Origin: a bacterium UBP2_UBA4780
GTDB lineage: Bacteria; Edwardsbacteria; AC1; EtOH8
DNA: 9,227 nt
Direction of reading: 5' to 3'
NCBI GenBank assembly: GCA_002403115.1
Contig: DHHE01000110.1
Coordinates: 24,645-33,871 of the forward strand
Positions 4,669 through 9,227 of the stretch are shown here, in pieces. Under the pieces are notes generated by a model, which saw nothing but the letters and a program-made list of their open reading frames with translations, had not been told where the DNA came from and searched no databases. The position numbers and the translations under genes are program-made. Numbering within the stretch: the first letter of the stretch is position 1; each line of letters begins with the position of its first letter.

Positions 4669-5932
4669 AAGCCCCTAACTTGTCTATCGCCTCCAGCCGG
4701 GCCAGCAGGGGCGGGTGGCTGTAGTGGAAAGCCACGTAGAGCGGGTGGGGGAACAGGTTCGACAGGTTCCTGCCGCCCAGCTTGCGCAGGGCGGTCTTCA
4801 TGTCTTCGGGCTCGGGGTGAAGCCCCAGCGAGTAGGCGTCGGCCTGGTACTCGTGGCGGCGGGACAGCCACGAGGTCAGCGGCGACAGCATCAGGCCCAG
4901 GGGCGAGAACAGCATCGAGGCCACCAGCAGGGCCAGCCCCACCACCGGGCCCTCTAATCCCATGTTTGCATAGATTTTTGCCAGCCCTATCGATTCGTAT
5001 AGCCAGGGCCGCGCCATCACCTGGGCGGCCAGGTACAGCGCCAGTCCCGAGGCCAGGGCCGAGGTTCCCAGCATCCTTGGGATGTGCCCCAGCTTCCAGT
5101 GCCCGATCTCGTGCCCCAGCACCGCCAGCAGTTCGCCGTGGCTGTAGCTCTTCAGCATGGTGTCGTAGAAGACGATCCTCCGGGTCTTGCCCAGTCCGGT
5201 GAAGTAGGCGTTGTCGTGGGTGCTCCGGCGCGAGGCGTCCATCTGGAAGACGCCGGCCAGCGGGAACTCCGCCTTCCGGGCCAGGGACAGGATCTTCTCC
5301 CCCAGCTCCGGATCGGCCAGCGGCTTGAACTTGTTGAACAGCGGCGCCAGCCAGACCGGGGCCACGAAGACGAGCAGCACCGAGAAGGTCATGACCAGCC
5401 CCCAGGCCGCCAGCCACCACCAGCGTCCCAACCACCCGATGAAAAGGTAGAATCCGAGGAACAGCAGTCCCATCAGCAGGCCGGAGACCAGCAGGCCCTT
5501 GGCCTGGTCGGCCGCCCAGGTCTTGGGGGTGATGGTGCTGAACCCGAAGCGTTTCTCGATCCCGAAGCTTGAGGCCAGCGAGGCCGGCAGCCCGGCCAGG
5601 TGCAGCAGGAACAGCGGGACCAACAGGGCCGCCAGTCCCTGGAGCCCGGGATGCGTCGCCGTGCCCGAGAGGTTGCGGGCCAGCCAGGGCAGAAAGCCTG
5701 ATGCCAGGATGACGGCGGCCGCGGCCAGCGATACCGCCCCGCCCCAGCATCCCAGCCCGGCGTTGGCCCTGTTGTATTCGACCATGGCGGCGATCCTGTC
5801 CCGGTCGAACCATCCCTCCAGCCCGGCGGGCAGTCCCCGGGCGGCCCGGGCCCCCATGTGCCTCGCGTTGGCAAGGGACAGGGCGCAGGAGAAAAGAAAA
5901 CCGAAGGCCAGGACGGCGATGATGACCGCCAT
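4667..5932 (-). CDS. M48 family (Ste24-like) integral membrane zinc metallopeptidase
   Basis: A 421-residue polytopic membrane protease of the M48 family, bacterial relative of CAAX prenyl protease Ste24. Seen: N-terminal membrane anchor (1-22), further hydrophobic spans near 63-83, 97-118, 146-166 and 172-195, and the family's N-terminal signature FGIEKRFGFSTITPKTWAADQAKG (123-146). The zinc site is complete: HEIGH at 274-278 gives two His ligands and the catalytic Glu275, and Glu361 in SRRHEYQADAY is the third ligand. SHPPLLARLEAI near the C terminus is also typical. ATG 5932 is chosen because it starts the first membrane span and lies one base after the TGA of the upstream signalling gene, implying translational coupling. 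An open frame reaching back to 6007 adds only Pro/Arg-rich sequence overlapping that gene. Likely role: membrane protein or peptide turnover; prenyl processing is not expected in bacteria. Its substrate is unknown. Confidence 0.92.
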   Translation of the reverse strand: MAVIIAVLAFGFLFSCALSLANARHMGARAARGLPAGLEGWFDRDRIAAMVEYNRANAGLGCWGGAVSLAAAAVILASGFLPWLARNLSGTATHPGLQGLAALLVPLFLLHLAGLPASLASSFGIEKRFGFSTITPKTWAADQAKGLLVSGLLMGLLFLGFYLFIGWLGRWWWLAAWGLVMTFSVLLVFVAPVWLAPLFNKFKPLADPELGEKILSLARKAEFPLAGVFQMDASRRSTHDNAYFTGLGKTRRIVFYDTMLKSYSHGELLAVLGHEIGHWKLGHIPRMLGTSALASGLALYLAAQVMARPWLYESIGLAKIYANMGLEGPVVGLALLVASMLFSPLGLMLSPLTSWLSRRHEYQADAYSLGLHPEPEDMKTALRKLGGRNLSNLFPHPLYVAFHYSHPPLLARLEAIDKLGA

Positions 5933-5933
5933 C

Positions 5934-8900
5934 TCAGGATCCGCCGGCCGGTTTCTTCTTGAGCTCCAGCTGGGCCCTATCCCGCCAGGCCCCGGCGCCG
6001 ATGGCATCGAATGTGGCGAAGGCCTCCTCCAGGTGGTTGGGCGGCGAAGAAGCCTGGCCGGACCGGGCCTGCAGCATCCCCAGCCAGTAGCTGCCGATGC
6101 CCTCCTGCAGCCTCATGCCCAGGGAGCGGAAGATCTCCCGGGCAAGCTTCAGCTGCCTGAGGGCCTGGTCGTGCCGTCCCATTTCCATGGCCGCCCTGCC
6201 GGACAGCAGGTTCAGCTGGCCCTGGTGGCTGCCGTGCCTGCTTGAGAAAAGCTTTCGTATCCTTCCCAGGGCCTTGAGCGCCTCGCGGGGGCTGCCCTGC
6301 TCCAGCCAGAGTTCGGCCGACAGCTGGACGACCATGCTGGCCATGAATTTCGAGCGGATGGTTCTGGAATCCCGGTAGGCCTTCCTGATGGCCTGCCGCG
6401 CCTTTCTCAGTTCGCCGGCCTCCATGTGGCAGGCGGTCAGTGAGATGGCCAGCAGGAACCTGTTGGTGATGCTCGGCGAGGAGGCGCAACGGGCCGCCTC
6501 GGCGAAAAGCCTCCTGGCCTGGCCCAGGTCCCCCAGGCAGAGGTGGACGTCCCCCATCCCGTTGAGGATCAGCTGCCTGCTCTCCCTGTCCCCGGCCTCA
6601 TCGGCCAATGCCAGCGCCTGTTTCAGCGACTCCAGTGCTTTCTGGTACTGGGCGGTGCCTCGGTACACCAGTCCCATGTTGCGCAAGGCCAGCATCCCCA
6701 GGCCCTTCTGGGGAACCTCGGCGTTGATCTTGAGGGCCGCCAGGTAGCAGTCCAGCGCCTGGGAGAGCTGGTCCAGGTCGGAATGTATGTTCCCCAGCGA
6801 GACCAGGCTGATGGCCTCCCCCCGGCGGTCGCCCACCAGGCGCTTGAGGCTCAGCGAACGTTGCAGCAGGTCCATGGCCCGCGAAGTGTCCCCCTGGACC
6901 CGGGCCAGCACGCTCAGGTTCCCCTGCACCAGCGCCTGGTTGATCCTGTCGCCCCTCGACTGGAAGGCCTTGAGGGCCTTGCCGAAGTAGCGCCGTGATT
7001 CGTCCAGCCGGCCACGGGCGAAGGCCAGGTTCCCCAGGTTGGTCCAGGCCTGGCCGGTGGAGATCTTCCCGCTCTTGAGCGAGATCGAGCGCCTGAGAGA
7101 CTCGGCCGAACGCCCGTACTGCCCGAGGTTTTTATAGATCACCCCCAGCAGGTTCAGGGCGCCCGACATGGCCGCGCCGTTCTTCATCCCCTTGAAGAGC
7201 TGATAGGCCCGCCTGGCCGGGGCCAGCGCCTGGCGGTGCCGGGACAGCCCGTAGGACGTCACCAGCGCGGTGCGGAACAGGACCTCGGCCTCCCTGGCGT
7301 GATTCCTGGAGGATTTCGCCTCCCGGAGCATCCATTGGTACTCGACCAGCAGCTTCTGGGGATCCCCGATGCGGAACCCTATCTCCAGGCACTTGATCCT
7401 GGCGTTCCAAACCCTTTCGTCGTCCTCCGGCACCCCGGCCGCCCTCAGCAGCTCCAGCGCCCATTCGTAATAGCGTCTGGCATCCCAGTTGGAGTACTTG
7501 TGCTCCGCCCTTTCGGCGGCCTTCAGGCAGTAGCCGACGCCCCTCTCGTGGTCCAGGGCCCGGCGGTAGTGGTGGGCCAACTCCTCAATGATGCCGGCCT
7601 CGCTCCCCCGGTGCCTCCTCTCCAGTATCTCGGCCACCCGCCGGTGCACCTCCCGGGCGCCGGCCCCCTGGGCCCACTTCTGGTAGATGGCCTGCTGGGA
7701 GATCTCCTCGCGGAACATCAACCGGCCCCGCTCCCCCCCGGCCAGCCCGCTCCGGACTATCTCCTCCAGCAGCCCGTCGACATGCCCGGGGTTGAACCCG
7801 GTGATCTCCTCGATGATCTCCCGGTCGAAGCTTCCGGCGGCGCTGGCCACCGCCAGCAGCTCCCGGGCCTCCGGGCTCTGGCGGGCTAACTTCTGCTGGA
7901 CGACGTCGGCCACCTTCCGCGGCACCGTCATCTCCTCGGGTTCGCCGAACCGCCAGCAGTCGCGGTCCACCGCCAGGTGCTCCCGCAGATGCAGCTCCCG
8001 CAGGATCTCCTCGATGAAGTAGGGGTTGCCCCCGCTCTTCTTGATGACGAAGTTGGCCAGCCTTTCGCCCGGCTCCTCGCCCAGGGCCAGGCTGACGCTC
8101 TCCCTGATGGCGGCGGGGTCGAAGTGGCCCAGTTCCACCTCGTAGAGCTCCAGCTCCCGGCCCACTCCGGCCATGAACTCCTGCCATTCCGGCCCCATCT
8201 CCTCGCTGCGGCAAATGAGGACGAAGGTGATGTCCCGTTCCCTCAGCGCCCTCATCAGGTAGCGCAGCACCCCGGGGGATTCCCGGTCCATCCACTGGAT
8301 GTTGTCCACCACCAGGATCTTCTTGATGTCACCCTGCTCGACCACCAGCCGCACCCCCTCGTACAGCCGGTACTTGTCAAGCACCGGGCCGATCTTGCTG
8401 ACTTGCTCGCTAAGCGACTGCCCCAGCTCCGGCAGAAGCTTGGCGACCTCCAGCTGGAAGGCCGGCGGCAGCTCTTTGACCAGCTGCTCCCCGCGGCGGC
8501 GCAGCTTGTAGCTTAAAAGCTGCCTGATGCAGTAGTAGCTGATGGCCTCGTCCAGCGCCAGGCAGTCGGCCCAGAGCACCTCGCGGTAGCTGATCCGGTT
8601 GAGCACCTCCCGCACCAGCCTGGTCTTGCCGATGCCCACCGCCCCCTTGACCAGCACCACCTTGGCCCGGCCCTCGGCCGCCATCAGGCAGAGGCTCAGG
8701 AGCTCCTTCTCCCGGCTGCGGTTGACGAAGGCCTTGATGGGCACCTCCAGGTGCCTGGTGCGCACCGCCCCCAGCCGGTCGCGGCCCCGCCGTTTGGCGT
8801 CGTAGAGCGACTCGTCGGCGATCTTAATCAGCTCGGCCACCCCGGAGGCGTCCCGGGGGTGCTCGGCGATCCCCACGCTGATGGTGACGGAATGCCCGGC

Positions 8901-9227
8901 CATTTTGCGGAACCGGCATCGCTCCAGAATCCTCTGGTAGATACGCTCCGAGTCGTCCCGGCCGATGCCCTGCATGTAGCAAAGGAACTCGTCGCCCCCG
9001 TAGCGCACCACCCGGTCTCCCGGCCGGATGCAGGAGCGGAGAAAGGCGGCGAACTCCCGTATCACCTGGTCCCCGCGCAGGTGGCCGAACAGGTCGTTGA
9101 TCTCCTTGAAGCGGTCGATATCCACCATCACCAGGGAGAAGCAGGCCCGCCGGTCCATCAGGGTCCGGATCTCGGGCTCCAGCACTTCGCTCAGGTAGCG
9201 GCGGTTGAAAGCACCGGACAGATCGTC
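5934..9227 (-). CDS. GGDEF diguanylate cyclase / STAND AAA ATPase / TPR signalling protein (5' end outside window)
   Basis: A very long multidomain protein; 1097 residues are visible and the N terminus lies beyond 9227, since the frame is open to the edge and starts within DDLSGAFNRRYL, the first GGDEF motif. Residues 1-150: GGDEF domain with an intact RYGGDEF active site (77-81) and the inhibitory I-site RPGD (68-71) five residues upstream, so c-di-GMP synthesis with product inhibition is expected. About 165-560: STAND/AAA_16 ATPase with Walker A GAVGIGKT (195-202), Walker B ILVVDNIQWMD (near 304-314), SGGNPYFIEEIL (398-409) and a winged-helix-like region. About 560-1070: many degenerate TPRs (e.g. 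LGNLAFARGRLDESRRYFGKAL). The order matches class III nucleotide cyclase-AAA-TPR proteins, with GGDEF in the cyclase position. TPRs probably sense a partner and ATP binding gates the cyclase (inference). A GTG at 9185 is not the start because GGDEF sequence continues before it. No N-terminal sensor can be judged. Confidence 0.92.
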   Translation of the reverse strand, partial: DDLSGAFNRRYLSEVLEPEIRTLMDRRACFSLVMVDIDRFKEINDLFGHLRGDQVIREFAAFLRSCIRPGDRVVRYGGDEFLCYMQGIGRDDSERIYQRILERCRFRKMAGHSVTISVGIAEHPRDASGVAELIKIADESLYDAKRRGRDRLGAVRTRHLEVPIKAFVNRSREKELLSLCLMAAEGRAKVVLVKGAVGIGKTRLVREVLNRISYREVLWADCLALDEAISYYCIRQLLSYKLRRRGEQLVKELPPAFQLEVAKLLPELGQSLSEQVSKIGPVLDKYRLYEGVRLVVEQGDIKKILVVDNIQWMDRESPGVLRYLMRALRERDITFVLICRSEEMGPEWQEFMAGVGRELELYEVELGHFDPAAIRESVSLALGEEPGERLANFVIKKSGGNPYFIEEILRELHLREHLAVDRDCWRFGEPEEMTVPRKVADVVQQKLARQSPEARELLAVASAAGSFDREIIEEITGFNPGHVDGLLEEIVRSGLAGGERGRLMFREEISQQAIYQKWAQGAGAREVHRRVAEILERRHRGSEAGIIEELAHHYRRALDHERGVGYCLKAAERAEHKYSNWDARRYYEWALELLRAAGVPEDDERVWNARIKCLEIGFRIGDPQKLLVEYQWMLREAKSSRNHAREAEVLFRTALVTSYGLSRHRQALAPARRAYQLFKGMKNGAAMSGALNLLGVIYKNLGQYGRSAESLRRSISLKSGKISTGQAWTNLGNLAFARGRLDESRRYFGKALKAFQSRGDRINQALVQGNLSVLARVQGDTSRAMDLLQRSLSLKRLVGDRRGEAISLVSLGNIHSDLDQLSQALDCYLAALKINAEVPQKGLGMLALRNMGLVYRGTAQYQKALESLKQALALADEAGDRESRQLILNGMGDVHLCLGDLGQARRLFAEAARCASSPSITNRFLLAISLTACHMEAGELRKARQAIRKAYRDSRTIRSKFMASMVVQLSAELWLEQGSPREALKALGRIRKLFSSRHGSHQGQLNLLSGRAAMEMGRHDQALRQLKLAREIFRSLGMRLQEGIGSYWLGMLQARSGQASSPPNHLEEAFATFDAIGAGAWRDRAQLELKKKPAGGS

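Noticed and set aside
4599..5813. Minus-strand 404-codon frame overlapping the M48 gene
   Set aside because: It lies in another frame of the peptidase gene; its translation is Gly/Ala/Pro/Arg-rich with no motifs, whereas the overlapping frame has a complete M48 zinc site.
5933..6007. N-terminal extension of the M48 peptidase
   Set aside because: It overlaps the end of the signalling gene, is Pro/Arg-rich, and would place 25 non-membrane residues before the natural membrane anchor.
9183..9185. GTG as the start of the GGDEF protein
   Set aside because: The frame stays open to 9227 and the upstream codons encode DDLSGAFNRRYL, a conserved part of the GGDEF domain, so the gene begins outside the window.

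Overview
The window appears to come from a GC-rich bacterial genome, probably a little-studied or metagenome-assembled lineage. That rests on a GGDEF/AAA/TPR signalling protein, a carboxypeptidase-regulatory-like lipoprotein with Tyr-rich repeats, and many short palindromic repeats. A candidate phylum in or near the FCB group is a guess; no marker gene here fixes the taxonomy. Every convincing gene is on the minus strand, so the genes read from high to low coordinates.

Layout in reading order. (1) 9227-5934: a large signalling protein, open at the window edge, with a catalytically intact GGDEF domain, a STAND-type AAA ATPase and a long TPR tail. (2) 5932-4667: an M48/Ste24-type membrane metallopeptidase whose ATG lies one base after the previous stop. 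(3) 4668-4205: a small AT-richer cassette with a GxxExxY-family PD-(D/E)XK nuclease-like gene between inverted CACGAAG-type repeats. (4) 4185-2536: complete hutU (urocanate hydratase). (5) 2528-2036: a second cassette, a DUF559 (Vsr-like) nuclease gene between nested palindromic repeats that supply its C terminus. (6) 2025-1855: a relic hutU/hutI junction, consisting of an orphan 38-residue urocanase C terminus, a 15-base gap and an orphan 13-codon HutI N terminus, both diverged from the complete genes. (7) 1730-786: a lipoprotein gene. (8) 683-1: the N-terminal half of hutI (imidazolonepropionase), running off the window and carrying an in-frame palindromic insert.

hutU and hutI catalyse steps two and three of histidine degradation and are normally adjacent. 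Here about 1.85 kb of accessory DNA separates them, and within it sits a fossil of a second, diverged hutU-hutI junction. The most interesting signal is this broken junction together with two unrelated nuclease-fold cassettes, one on each side of hutU, each bounded by its own repeat family. It suggests repeat-associated nuclease modules that insert at gene ends, possibly with exchange of gene tails. That mechanism is inference; the duplicated fragments and the repeats are directly visible.
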